Assembly (NCBI RefSeq): GCF_000374045.1
Contig: NZ_KB893322.1
Location: forward strand, 62,305-126,304
Direction of reading: 5' to 3'
DNA length: 64,000 bases
DNA from: Segetibacter koreensis DSM 18137
Lineage (GTDB): Bacteria; Bacteroidota; Bacteroidia; Chitinophagales; Chitinophagaceae
Shown in pieces: positions 17,208 through 26,625 of this stretch. The position numbers were made by a program, and so were the translations under genes. The notes under the pieces were generated by a model. That model saw nothing but the letters and a program-made list of their open reading frames with translations, was not told the DNA's origin and ran no database searches. Positions within the stretch are counted from its first letter, which is position 1; each line of letters opens with the position of its first letter.

Positions 17208-18281
17208 TTATTCCGCTTTTATGAAATTGAAGATAATAATCCTGTCATTTTGCAATAAGCACCTTGAGTTTGATCTAATATAATCGTGCATGCCTTTATA
17301 ATAATCAAATAACCAGAACCCGGGCCAGGCAAAGATGATAAAAGCAACTCCTTTTTTTTGCTGGCGCTGAATCTCCTGGATGGCAGTAGCATCATCAGCC
17401 GGAGGACCCCAGTAAAGTCCGTTTTTCTCAAGAAAAGGGATAGCAGCTCGCCCTGCAAATTCTCCTGATACCTGTAATTGATTGGCATCAATAAAAATAA
17501 AACTTTCATTTTGCGGAACAAGCCCTTTGATCTCACCAGCAGATTGAATCATGCGACTAACATAGGGGCTTCTGTTAAGTAGTTCAGGAGGAATATTCAT
17601 ACCTAATTGATCAAAAATCCTTTTGCCATCCTTGCTTGAATAATCTAAATAATAGATACTGGAATAAAATAACTTTGAAAGCAACTTATAGCCTTTACTG
17701 ACCAGAAACTCATGCAGTTCTCCATCATTTATATCTGACATTTCAGTGGAGTCTTCTACAATTATAAAATTGAAGGAGTACTCGTTAAAGTCAAGTGTTT
17801 TTAATATTCTTAGATCGAGTCCTTCAACATCAATTGATAGAAAATCAAAATTTTTTTTCTGCTGACCATGCTCTTTCAAAATCGAATCTATCGTAGCCGT
17901 TTTCAGCTTTACCCTGTCTATTATTTTATTGTCGCCCCGGCCATGCCAGTGCAAAGCATGCTCTTCGGAAAACGTATTTAACTCCGGGTTATTAAATACG
18001 TAAAATGTTAACTCTTCTTCTTTATCAGAAACAGGTATTTCAACATTGATATCTAAGGGACGTACTTCGTTAAAAATTTTACTGCTTCCAGGTGTAGCTT
18101 CAATATTAATACCCCTCCAGCCTGCCTGGTAAAACTTATAAGTATTAGAAAATCGCACAGGGTGGTGAGCACCTATATCTACAAAAGATCCGTTATAATC
18201 AATATCGCCAAGAATTCTTTCCAAAAGAACATCTTCTCCCTCCTGGGAAAAGGATGTTCTGCCTTTAAATTGCTCTTGCAT
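17208..18281 (-). CDS. FkbM family methyltransferase with unnamed C-terminal domain
   Basis: SAM-dependent methyltransferase of the FkbM family, 357 residues. The N-terminus FSQEGEDVLLERIL is typical of FkbM proteins in polysaccharide loci. Motif I is SFVDIGAHHPVRFSNTY (about 32-48), followed by GINIEATPG; the later FLSIDVEGLDLRIL (about 147-160) and FIIVEDS complete the Rossmann fold. It probably O-methylates a sugar of the glycan made by this cassette. Residues about 254-353 form the same unnamed domain as in the adjacent GT2 (FIFIDANQ, GRAAIPFLEKNG, YWGPPADDATAI, VAFIIFAWPGFWL, RIIIFNF). Spacing to the downstream GT2 is about 50 bases, fitting one transcript. Confidence 0.87.
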   Translation of the reverse strand: MQEQFKGRTSFSQEGEDVLLERILGDIDYNGSFVDIGAHHPVRFSNTYKFYQAGWRGINIEATPGSSKIFNEVRPLDINVEIPVSDKEEELTFYVFNNPELNTFSEEHALHWHGRGDNKIIDRVKLKTATIDSILKEHGQQKKNFDFLSIDVEGLDLRILKTLDFNEYSFNFIIVEDSTEMSDINDGELHEFLVSKGYKLLSKLFYSSIYYLDYSSKDGKRIFDQLGMNIPPELLNRSPYVSRMIQSAGEIKGLVPQNESFIFIDANQLQVSGEFAGRAAIPFLEKNGLYWGPPADDATAIQEIQRQQKKGVAFIIFAWPGFWLFDYYKGMHDYIRSNSRCLLQNDRIIIFNFIKAE

Positions 18282-18382
18282 TCTTTAATTTTTAAAAATT
18301 AATTTTATTTATGCAGGTAATCCTGCTTTCCCTTTTAAACATAAAAGAGGAAATTGTGGTCCAGCTTGTAGTACAATAGGTT

Positions 18383-19531
18383 TCAAAATCCTAATTCGTT
18401 TAAAAACTTTCTTAAAACATTTTTGGCGTCAAGGTATTCGCAAGCTATTTCCCATGCTTTTTTACAGTGAAACTGATAATTACTTTCAATGATTTCTATG
18501 GCATTTTTTGCCTCATTTACATCGGTGACCGAAAAAAGTCCTTCACCTGTCGGAAGGTATTCACTAAACCCTGTGTCTTGCACTACCACTGGTCTTCCAC
18601 TGGCCATATAAGCCGCACTTTTATCACTAAACCACCCCGAATGAGTTGCTGTATACATGTTTTTGCAAACGCTAAATTCGCCTTTGCAATGAGACAGATA
18701 ATTCCTGAAAGAATTGAAGGAAAAAGTTACTTTCTGCGCGTTGTTTATTGTCCACCCTTTTTCGCGCAATTCCTGTTCTTTAGTATCATGTAAACCAGAA
18801 ACTGCCACCTCTACAGGCACATTCACTAACTGGGGCAGTGAGATAAATTTTTCAAATTCTACATCTTTCTGCCCATAGGTAACACCTCTATATTCTACAC
18901 TTTCATAAGACTTCCAATTCATAATAGTAGAATAAGGTGCATTTACGGGAGGATCTGTGCGGTTGAATAAACCGGGGTTAACAGGATTGAAAATATATCC
19001 CCAATTGATGCCGGCGGTTGGTATAATATTACCCGGCTTGCCGACATTAAAACCGTTGGTGTAATAACGATCAAAGTCAGGAAATGGAAGACCGTGAACA
19101 GAAGCATAATCAAACCTGATCTGGGAATATGCAGGATCGGTTTCTATATATACCCGCATAGTTGCAGATAAGGACTCCTCATTCCATGCATCGTGGGCGC
19201 CATGTTCGATGTAGAGATCAGCTCGTCGAAAAACATCATTTATCTTTTTCTTAGATAAACCATGATATATCTCGCCATGCTCAACAAAACACCATTTATC
19301 TTCTAATCCATACCGGGCCAGTAAATCTGCTACGACTTTAACCCCATAAGAACATTCGTTGCTTAGAACTTGCTTTTGAGGATCATAGCAAGAATCTGAA
19401 TGAACATATTTTTCAACGAAATAAACATCATGGCCAAGTTCCTTAAACCCAACGAGGTATTGAAGAGCCCATGAAAGATTGCCGCCAAGAGGATAACGAA
19501 CCATGTATGTACCAAGAATAATTGTAGCCAT
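18383..19531 (-). CDS. GT-B-like glycosyltransferase, paralog 1
   Basis: 382-residue protein, not matched to a named enzyme. The N-terminus (LGTYMVRYPLGGNLSWALQY, LGHDVYFVEKY) looks like the first Rossmann domain of a GT-B glycosyltransferase. The C-terminal part has the donor-site pattern SGWFSDKSAAYMASGRPVV, QDTGFSEYLPTGEGLFSV and then a helix SNYQFHCKKAWEIACEYLDA, as in GT1/GT4-like proteins. The upstream neighbour (19589-20773) is a clear paralog by shared motifs and length. Both sit between the FkbM methyltransferase and the acyltransferase pair, so a sugar transferase of the same glycan is the best guess. The donor and acceptor are unknown. Confidence 0.72.
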   Translation of the reverse strand: MATIILGTYMVRYPLGGNLSWALQYLVGFKELGHDVYFVEKYVHSDSCYDPQKQVLSNECSYGVKVVADLLARYGLEDKWCFVEHGEIYHGLSKKKINDVFRRADLYIEHGAHDAWNEESLSATMRVYIETDPAYSQIRFDYASVHGLPFPDFDRYYTNGFNVGKPGNIIPTAGINWGYIFNPVNPGLFNRTDPPVNAPYSTIMNWKSYESVEYRGVTYGQKDVEFEKFISLPQLVNVPVEVAVSGLHDTKEQELREKGWTINNAQKVTFSFNSFRNYLSHCKGEFSVCKNMYTATHSGWFSDKSAAYMASGRPVVVQDTGFSEYLPTGEGLFSVTDVNEAKNAIEIIESNYQFHCKKAWEIACEYLDAKNVLRKFLNELGF

Positions 19532-19588
19532 CGTATATGAAAGTGGAGAGAGGTAAAAATGATCGACTTACTTAATCTGATTTTTCAG

Positions 19589-20773
19589 CTATATATTTTT
19601 TAATATATCAGATAATATTTTATCACTATCGAAATAATCATCGGCAATTGCCTTTGCAGCCTGCGAGTGGCGCTTGTAATTGCCAACCACTTCCTTTACT
19701 GCTTCTTCAGCAGTTTCCAGATCACTAATAGCTAATAATCCTTCTCCGGAAGGAATATACTTGGACCATTGCGTATCCTGGGTAAGAACGGGTTTCCCGG
19801 AAGCTAAATAAACAGCTGATCTTCCTGAGAACCAGCCGCTTCCTGACTTAATGTAAGTTTCTTTTGTTACAGAAAATTCAGCAAAAGATGATTGAACAAA
19901 ATTTTTATAATTTTCTTTATCAGCAATCAAATTATCCGGGCTTAAAATGTTCCAGCCACATTTAGTTAAATAGTCCATTGATTTAGCTGTTTCCGGATCC
20001 TTTGGCCTGTTAATTATTATTTCGAATTTCTCTTCTGATCGGGCAGGAAGGTCAAAAAACTTCTTAAATTCTTTATTTTTTTGCCCCCAGGTCTCATTCT
20101 CATAATTAAAATCGGGTCTTTCTGTCCAGTTCATAATGGACGTAAATCCGTATTTTGTCTTATTAGAAAAAGGCTGATCCCAAAATGAAAGGCAAATTGG
20201 TTTTTTTGTTGTCATCCATTTAAAATCAAATTGAGGTATACGGCAGTCGTGCTGTCCTATATTTAAACCAAAAGTGAAAAAAAGATCATGAGCCTTCATG
20301 TAAGTTGTAGCGTCCTGAGCTTCTGCGCCCCCTGCTTCCTGCTTTAAAAAGTATTGATATTGGGTAAACATAGGATCTGTATCAATCAATATCTTATTAG
20401 GGATTTTAATATATTCGTCTCGCAGAAAAGTAGATGATGAAACGTTTATAAATACATCCGCTGATTCGCATACACTTTTAAATTTTGCTTCCGACATCCC
20501 GAATATTTTTCCAGATGCTACATCCCGATAGGCCCACTTGTTCTCCAAACCAACTTCCTCCATAGCTTTTTTTAAATAGGCTACTCCAAAAGAACAATCG
20601 TCCCATTTTTCACCAACGCTTTGATATACAGGATAAAGCATAGTATCTTCTACGTAGTACACATCATGACCGAGCAGTTTTAATCCAAGAGGGTACTGAA
20701 GATAATCCCATGTGGCACCGCCGGTTGGAAACAACCCAATAAATCCACCAACAACTATTTTTAATTTTTCCAT
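19589..20773 (-). CDS. GT-B-like glycosyltransferase, paralog 2
   Basis: 394-residue paralog of the preceding protein. It starts KIVVGGFIGLFPTGGATWDY with LGHDVYYVEDTM, a GT-B-like N-terminal domain, and ends with SGWFSGRSAVYLASGKPVL, QDTQWSKYIPSGEGLLAISD and a final helix NYKRHSQAAKAIADDYFD. The middle regions differ more, as expected for different acceptors. The duplication suggests two successive transfers of similar sugars or one heteromeric enzyme. Only the fold assignment is supported; substrate is unknown. It lies 58 bases from the next gene and 41 from the acyltransferase, all in one direction. Confidence 0.72.
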   Translation of the reverse strand: MEKLKIVVGGFIGLFPTGGATWDYLQYPLGLKLLGHDVYYVEDTMLYPVYQSVGEKWDDCSFGVAYLKKAMEEVGLENKWAYRDVASGKIFGMSEAKFKSVCESADVFINVSSSTFLRDEYIKIPNKILIDTDPMFTQYQYFLKQEAGGAEAQDATTYMKAHDLFFTFGLNIGQHDCRIPQFDFKWMTTKKPICLSFWDQPFSNKTKYGFTSIMNWTERPDFNYENETWGQKNKEFKKFFDLPARSEEKFEIIINRPKDPETAKSMDYLTKCGWNILSPDNLIADKENYKNFVQSSFAEFSVTKETYIKSGSGWFSGRSAVYLASGKPVLTQDTQWSKYIPSGEGLLAISDLETAEEAVKEVVGNYKRHSQAAKAIADDYFDSDKILSDILKNI

Positions 20774-20813
20774 TTTTAAACACTATTTACGTTTCAACTA
20801 TATTTCGCTATGC

Positions 20814-21479
20814 TCAGTTTATAATTTCCTTAATTGCTTTTTGCTTGCTTTCCGGTGTATCTGTAGCTTCTAAGAATTTAACTATTTTGCCAGGGTTGCC
20901 AACAACCACAGCATAGGGAGGAACATCTTCAGATATGATCGTTTTTGAACCAATTACGGCACCTCTTCCTATAGTCACTCCCGGTAAAATAATTGCTTCA
21001 AAACCTACCCACACATTTTCCTCTATTACCACGGGTTTGGGATCTGTAAACTCGAGATGTCGGTTGCCAGAACGTGAAACTCTTTCTAGCATAAGTCTTC
21101 TGACTACTGGCGATAAAGTTTCAGCCGTTATCCAACTATCGGTTATAACCGATCCCCAGGAAAACATGCAATGATCTTTTATAGTTATAGAAAGGTTGCT
21201 TATAAGCCGGACGCATTGAAGAACAACAAACTTTCCAATTTTAATTTCACCGTCTTTTCCTGTTGTAAATATTCCATGTCCATAATTTCCGCTGGCATAT
21301 CCTAACGAAAGCCCGACAGTCTTTTCAGAAAAAAAGGTCGTGAAAGAATAGGAAGTATCCGGGTAAGCCATTTCATCCAGAAAAATATTTTTTGGTAAAG
21401 GATTTGGATACCAATCTCCTTCGATAAAGAGTTCACCTGAAGTATTTTCAACAATATTTTGTGCAAGGTGTTTATGCAT
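20814..21479 (-). CDS. hexapeptide-repeat acyltransferase, second of pair
   Basis: 221-residue left-handed beta-helix (LbH) acyltransferase of the WcaF/LacA/NodL kind. Hexapeptide repeats run through the middle and end ([61 protein letters not shown]). It probably O-acetylates the glycan made here. The ATG at 21479 overlaps the stop of the upstream paralog by 8 bases (ATGCATAA), a sign of translational coupling; the longer reading frame to 21536 would overlap far into that gene and is less likely. Residues 110-160 hold a longer insertion ([27 protein letters not shown]) than in the upstream copy. Confidence 0.85.
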   Translation of the reverse strand: MHKHLAQNIVENTSGELFIEGDWYPNPLPKNIFLDEMAYPDTSYSFTTFFSEKTVGLSLGYASGNYGHGIFTTGKDGEIKIGKFVVLQCVRLISNLSITIKDHCMFSWGSVITDSWITAETLSPVVRRLMLERVSRSGNRHLEFTDPKPVVIEENVWVGFEAIILPGVTIGRGAVIGSKTIISEDVPPYAVVVGNPGKIVKFLEATDTPESKQKAIKEIIN

Positions 21480-22080
21480 ATTCAATTGATTCGATTTTTG
21501 CAGGATTACCTGAAACAATGACTCCGGCAGGAACACTTTTTAAAACAACAGCACCTGGCTGAATTATTGAACCTTTTCCAATTGTAACGCCTTTTAAAAT
21601 AGTGGCATTAAACCCGATCCATACTTCATCTTCTATTATTACCGGTGCAGCATCAAACATTGGCCTTAAGCACTTATTTCCTACTGTTGAAATTGCAATG
21701 GTGTCAGCTATTCTTGCAGCAGGATCAAGGGGATGAAAGTCAGTATCAACAATTGTTACACCGCCTGCAATAAATACATGTTTTCCAATTATTATTTTTT
21801 TGTAAGCCGCGATACAGGCACCAGAAATAAAGCTAAAGTCGCCAATTTCAATATATCCATTTTCTTCCGTTGCAAGAGCAGGGCTTTGTAATGTTATGTT
21901 ACTACCTAGTTTTAATCCTACCGGAAGTTTAGAAAAGAATTTTTTAAAACAAGAGGAAGAGTCAATTACAGAATTTTCTCCAACCTCAATATTTGCTGGA
22001 ATTGGGAAATTACACCAATCACCTTTTAGAGGCTCTCCGGGCTTCAGTTGTTGAAATAGTTCGTATGATGTATTAGCCAT
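21472..22080 (-). CDS. hexapeptide-repeat acyltransferase, first of pair
   Basis: 202-residue LbH acyltransferase. Hexapeptide repeats run from [20 protein letters not shown] through [19 protein letters not shown] to [19 protein letters not shown] and end in [14 protein letters not shown]. The catalytic His of this family fits TDFHPLD (about residue 117). The N-terminal 60 residues ([20 protein letters not shown]) match the same section of the downstream copy ([15 protein letters not shown]), so the pair arose by duplication. Likely role: O-acetylation of sugars in the cassette's product. Confidence 0.87.
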   Translation of the reverse strand: MANTSYELFQQLKPGEPLKGDWCNFPIPANIEVGENSVIDSSSCFKKFFSKLPVGLKLGSNITLQSPALATEENGYIEIGDFSFISGACIAAYKKIIIGKHVFIAGGVTIVDTDFHPLDPAARIADTIAISTVGNKCLRPMFDAAPVIIEDEVWIGFNATILKGVTIGKGSIIQPGAVVLKSVPAGVIVSGNPAKIESIEYA

Positions 22081-22169
22081 AATAATTAAATAAATAATTC
22101 AAATCTTTCTTCTTTTATCTATACCAGGAATGGCCAATAAAGGCTCTTGACGATTTAAGACTTTTAATG

Positions 22170-23966
22170 TTACGATGCTACATGCTGAAACTTATGCAAT
22201 TCCGCATATACCTTATCCTCTTTTAATAAACTTTCGTGGGTTCCTTTTTCTGCTATTTTTCCATCTTTAATAGATATGATCATATCTGCATGCCTGATAG
22301 TTGATAATCTATGTGAAATAATAAATACTGTTCGTCCTGCGGAATATGCAGCTAACGATTTAAAAATTTTCGCCTCTGTTTGTACATCGAGTGCAGAAGT
22401 TGGTTCATCAAGAATTAATATCGGCGTATTTCTTAAAAATGCACGAGCCAATGATATTCTTTGTTTTTCTCCACCTGACAACGATACACCACCTTCGCTC
22501 GCTATTGTGTCGTAACCATTTGGAAGCCTCATAATAAAATCATGAGCCTGGGCTGCTTTAGCGGCAGAAATTATTTCATCTCTTGAAGAACCAGGATTTC
22601 CAAAAGCAATGTTGTCTGCGATTGATATTGGAAAAATAAATGAGTCCTGCAGTACAAGCGATATGTTGTTTCTTAAGGATTTAAGTGTAACATCTTTTAC
22701 ATTTTTACCGTCAATTAAAACTTCTCCTTCCCATGTATCATAAAAACGTAACAGTAACGAGATCATCGATGTTTTTCCAGCTCCCGTGGGCCCTACTATC
22801 GCAACAATTTTTCCGGCTTCCACCTGAAGGTTAAAATCTTTAAGAATGGTAGTAGCCTCATCTTTTTTCCCATAACCAAAAAATACATTTTTTAACTCTA
22901 CATGACCTTGAATATCTGATAATTCCATTGCACCCGGTTTTTCATGTACTACTTCTTCCGAGTCCAATATCTCAAAGATGCGCTTTGCCCTTGCAGTTAT
23001 GGTAAAAGATGCTGCAACAATACCTGCCAGTGCGCTAACTGGGCCAAATAAAGCTCCTATATAACTTATAAAAAGAAATAGTTCGCCAGTTGTAATGACG
23101 CCAGTTAAACCTTTATATGCACCAATACCAACTATTGCTGCAGTAGCTACCCCGGAAACAACTGCAAGAAGCGTGTTATACACCATTGAGATGTTAGTAG
23201 AGTTAACAGATGCTTCATTGAACTCCAGGCTTTGATCCCTGAATTTATCCCTCGTGAAATTTTCCCTTGAGTATGCCTGTATTATTTTAACAGAGGTTAA
23301 ACTTTGCTGTATAAATGACCATAGTTTACCTGAAACTTCGTATTGGTAAGTGGTAGAGTTTGTCATCGGTTTATTAAATGCAAACAATACGATGACAAAA
23401 ACAGGAACAACCGAAATAGCGAGCAACGCAAGGCTGTGATTTATATTATACATTACATAAAACATAGATCCTAGTGAAGCTACTGAAAGCAATGTTGGTA
23501 AGAGTATTCCGCCAACTATAGAGTATATAACGTAAGTATCTCCTGAAAGTCTTTGCATAAGGTCTCCTACATTATTTTTTGAATAAAAAGCAAGAGACAG
23601 CTTTTGCATTTTATCAAACAATGCAGAAGAAAAATCATAAACTAACCGCTGACAAACTTTTGTTGTGACGTTTGAGGATATAAATGATACAACAGAAGTG
23701 CTTACAACCATAAAAACGGAAGCAATTACAAAAATTACAAGTAATCCTTTGCTGTCCGGAACATGACCAAATTTTCTAAAAAAAGATTGCAAACCTGCGG
23801 GCAAAGGATGATTGGAAAGAACATTGTCAATAATATACTTTATGGGCAATGGTTTTAGAACTTCAAAGCCGACACTTAAAAAGCCCAAACAAATCAATAA
23901 GAAAATTTTGCTCTTATAATTAGCTGTAAACCTTATTAATCTAAGGAGAACGTGCGTTTTACTCAT
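22170..23966 (-). CDS. ABC exporter, fused permease and ATPase (MsbA-like)
   Basis: Half-size ABC exporter of 598 residues. Residues 1-330 hold six membrane spans of the type I exporter fold. The nucleotide-binding domain has VAIVGPTGAGKTSM (Walker A, about residue 388), the signature VSLSGGEKQRISLARAF (about 495) and ILILDEPTSALD (Walker B, about 518), then the switch His in IISHRLSTI. It forms a homodimer and probably flips a lipid-linked glycan or exports a glycolipid across the inner membrane. In the middle of a cluster of GTs, acyltransferases and a methyltransferase, a lipid-linked saccharide is the natural cargo, but MsbA-like proteins also move other lipids. It begins 28 bases after the GH-GT fusion gene. 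Confidence 0.9.
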   Translation of the reverse strand: MSKTHVLLRLIRFTANYKSKIFLLICLGFLSVGFEVLKPLPIKYIIDNVLSNHPLPAGLQSFFRKFGHVPDSKGLLVIFVIASVFMVVSTSVVSFISSNVTTKVCQRLVYDFSSALFDKMQKLSLAFYSKNNVGDLMQRLSGDTYVIYSIVGGILLPTLLSVASLGSMFYVMYNINHSLALLAISVVPVFVIVLFAFNKPMTNSTTYQYEVSGKLWSFIQQSLTSVKIIQAYSRENFTRDKFRDQSLEFNEASVNSTNISMVYNTLLAVVSGVATAAIVGIGAYKGLTGVITTGELFLFISYIGALFGPVSALAGIVAASFTITARAKRIFEILDSEEVVHEKPGAMELSDIQGHVELKNVFFGYGKKDEATTILKDFNLQVEAGKIVAIVGPTGAGKTSMISLLLRFYDTWEGEVLIDGKNVKDVTLKSLRNNISLVLQDSFIFPISIADNIAFGNPGSSRDEIISAAKAAQAHDFIMRLPNGYDTIASEGGVSLSGGEKQRISLARAFLRNTPILILDEPTSALDVQTEAKIFKSLAAYSAGRTVFIISHRLSTIRHADMIISIKDGKIAEKGTHESLLKEDKVYAELHKFQHVAS

Positions 23967-23994
23967 GTAACTGTTTTACTTTCTGTTTCCCTTA

Positions 23995-26625
23995 TTAAAT
24001 TTTACTTGCCTGCTGCTTTAAAACTTTTGGAGCACCCTCTTTTCGTAATACATATGAAGCGTTTTCGACTTCGTTAGGGTCTGCTACGTCTATGAATTTT
24101 AATTCACCTGTTTTCGTTGGTTCTTTAGATAAATTAGTGAACCCTTTTATCAAACAGTTTGCTACGCTGGCACAATCAAATACGTACTTACCAATTAATC
24201 CTATTGTTAATCCTGCTATAATAAAACTTACAACCCAGCTATGGTCTAAAGCTGCGAATACAGCAATAAGTGCTGATAGAATTATAAGAGATATGCCGGT
24301 TTTAGAATAATTAACCCAATATCTGAATTTGAGGTATTGCTTTTGTGCTCCATGTTCTTCAATAGTAAGAACCCCTTTGGCTGTTGAAAAAAATCCGTTC
24401 CTGGTTTGAATATCCCACCTGTCAAAATCACCACCCCTCTTTACTCTTGCCTGCAATGCAATAAGATTTTGTTCAATTTCTTCTAGCCATGTTTCAGAAC
24501 CTTTCCAGTTGCCTTCAGACCAATGCGTTAATAACCGGGGCCTGAAAAAAGTTAAATTACTCATATTGCCATTTGCAGCTCTCATTCTCCATGGAGTCAA
24601 ACCATGAGTAATTCTTCCTTTTAATCTTGCCAAAGGTTGAATGATGTGTAGGAGAATGATTAAAGGCCTGTATTTCCAGCTTGTATGCTGCACCTTGGTA
24701 AGTGAAGAATTTTTTGATGCACTAATGATTGCCTGGATAATAATAACGGTTATAGAAACAATAAAAACAGGCCATACAAGTAATAAGGGTTTCCATAAAA
24801 AACCGAGGCAAGCCATGAAACCAAAAAAGATAGAAAATAAATACCATTCGGGCATTAAAGGAATCGATTTCGAAAATCCTTCCGCAGGTTCATAAACAGA
24901 TTGAAATAATGCACTTCCCCATGTTCCATGGAAAATTTTATCTTTTTTTGTTTTTATAGGTATTGTAAATCCATTTCCATAAATTCTTCCTGCCCACTCT
25001 AAATGACCAAAAGCGTTATACTTTTGAGGCCATTTACGCTCAAGCAGCGCTTCTGCTTTTCCATATCCCTTTTGTTGTTTCCAGTATGCTTTTAACGAAT
25101 TACGACGGTGATGCCAAACTAAAGCCGACGGATGAAAGCCGATCGTATAGCCAGCCTCCTGTATTCGCCAGCAAACATCTACGTCATCTCCTGCAGATGT
25201 GTAAACAGGATCGAACCCTCCTACCTGTACTAAAACATTTTTTCTTACCGAAAAATTACATCCCGGAATATGTTCTGCAATTTCATCGGTAGCTAGTACG
25301 TGAACAGGACCTCCGGGGGCGTTGGCTACACAAGTGGCTATATAACCATCTTCTGCAGGAATGATATTTGGTCCACCAACAGCCACATGATTGCTATTAA
25401 TATAAGTATAGGCGAGGTATTGTAACCAGTGAGGATCAGGATAAGCATCATCATCTATATAAGCAATAATGTCTCCCTTTGCATTATACATCCCTGTATT
25501 GCGTGCACTACTTAAACCTTTGTTTCTAGTAGAAATAAGTTTAACAGGATACCTTCTTACAATATTTGCTGTATCATCTTTTGATCCATCATCAACCACA
25601 ATAACCTCATAATTCCCATATTGCAGTTTCATCAGTCCTTCCAAAGTGTCTTTGATAGTTGCAGAACCGTTATAAGAACATACGACGATCGAAAAAAACG
25701 GAAGATTTTTTTGATTTGATAAAGGAATTGCCTGCATGGAATTTATGACAGCTGACAATGCGGGCTTTGGAGTTCTTTGCCGGTCAACCAAGCCAAAATT
25801 CCAGTCTTCTATTTCGAACCCCCCACGCCACCATTCATCTGTCCACGCAAAAACAAACATTCCGGCACATCCTTTACCAAAAACGGTTTTTATTTGCCAA
25901 TTCATTACCTCTGCCTGCTTTTCGTCTCCGTTTCGCAAACTGTCTAAACCAATTTCCGCTAAAACAAGAGGGCGCTCTCCACATAAGTTGTGCAGACGCG
26001 AAATATAGCTACTAAGCTTTTCAGGTGTTTCAAGATATACGTTGAAGCAATCAAAATCGAGGAACGATAAATTGAGATACTCTGTGGTAGGATAATTAAC
26101 ATAAGTTACTAATCCTTGCGGATCAGCCTCTTTTGCTGCGTTATACAATTCTTTTAAAAATGCTTCTATTTTTGCCTTTCCGTACCACCGTACAATAGAA
26201 GCCGGAATTTCATTACCTATGGCGTAACATAAAATAGCTGAATGTTTTTTGCAATCCTTTACCCCTTCCTGAACTCTTCTAACTATATCTTTTTTATTTG
26301 TTTGATCGTCTAAAAAAGTAATGTGTTGTTCCCACGGCAGCCCCACCATTACTTTCAAGTTGTAGACGGAAGCTAAATCGAGCAGGTACAAAGGAGGAAC
26401 TGTATACGTACGTACGCAATTGATACCATTTGCAGCCATCATTTCAAAATCCTTTTTTATAACAGCTAATTCAGGATATTGAGTACCATTTGATGGTTTA
26501 AACGTACCGTAGGTAACACCCTTAATATACATCTTTTTGTTTCTGGAGTATAAAAACTTCCCTTTTATATATACTCTGTCAGAAATAAAATTTGCTAGGG
26601 CACCGGGGGAATGTGTCACTTTCAA
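23995..26625 (-). CDS. GH-like TIM barrel fused to membrane GT2
   Basis: 876-residue fusion, first gene of the cassette. Residues about 20-295 form a glycoside-hydrolase TIM barrel of the GH2/GH5-like clan with acid/base Glu139 (YAIGNEIP) and nucleophile candidate Glu224 (LVLAEIGLDS). Residues about 308-540 are a GT2 domain: FSIVVCSYNGSATI, VVDDGSKDDT, the triple Asp at 391-393 (YIDDDAYPD), NFSVRK and DDVDVCWR. Hydrophobic spans lie at about 596-640 and 776-822, so it is membrane-bound. The start is a TTG at 26625 with GTG at 26619 as alternative; the first ATG (residue 32) would cut into the first strand of the barrel. Such a protein may both extend and trim or transglycosylate a glycan. No -33/-7 promoter was clear upstream. 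Confidence 0.82.
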   Translation of the reverse strand: MKVTHSPGALANFISDRVYIKGKFLYSRNKKMYIKGVTYGTFKPSNGTQYPELAVIKKDFEMMAANGINCVRTYTVPPLYLLDLASVYNLKVMVGLPWEQHITFLDDQTNKKDIVRRVQEGVKDCKKHSAILCYAIGNEIPASIVRWYGKAKIEAFLKELYNAAKEADPQGLVTYVNYPTTEYLNLSFLDFDCFNVYLETPEKLSSYISRLHNLCGERPLVLAEIGLDSLRNGDEKQAEVMNWQIKTVFGKGCAGMFVFAWTDEWWRGGFEIEDWNFGLVDRQRTPKPALSAVINSMQAIPLSNQKNLPFFSIVVCSYNGSATIKDTLEGLMKLQYGNYEVIVVDDGSKDDTANIVRRYPVKLISTRNKGLSSARNTGMYNAKGDIIAYIDDDAYPDPHWLQYLAYTYINSNHVAVGGPNIIPAEDGYIATCVANAPGGPVHVLATDEIAEHIPGCNFSVRKNVLVQVGGFDPVYTSAGDDVDVCWRIQEAGYTIGFHPSALVWHHRRNSLKAYWKQQKGYGKAEALLERKWPQKYNAFGHLEWAGRIYGNGFTIPIKTKKDKIFHGTWGSALFQSVYEPAEGFSKSIPLMPEWYLFSIFFGFMACLGFLWKPLLLVWPVFIVSITVIIIQAIISASKNSSLTKVQHTSWKYRPLIILLHIIQPLARLKGRITHGLTPWRMRAANGNMSNLTFFRPRLLTHWSEGNWKGSETWLEEIEQNLIALQARVKRGGDFDRWDIQTRNGFFSTAKGVLTIEEHGAQKQYLKFRYWVNYSKTGISLIILSALIAVFAALDHSWVVSFIIAGLTIGLIGKYVFDCASVANCLIKGFTNLSKEPTKTGELKFIDVADPNEVENASYVLRKEGAPKVLKQQASKI

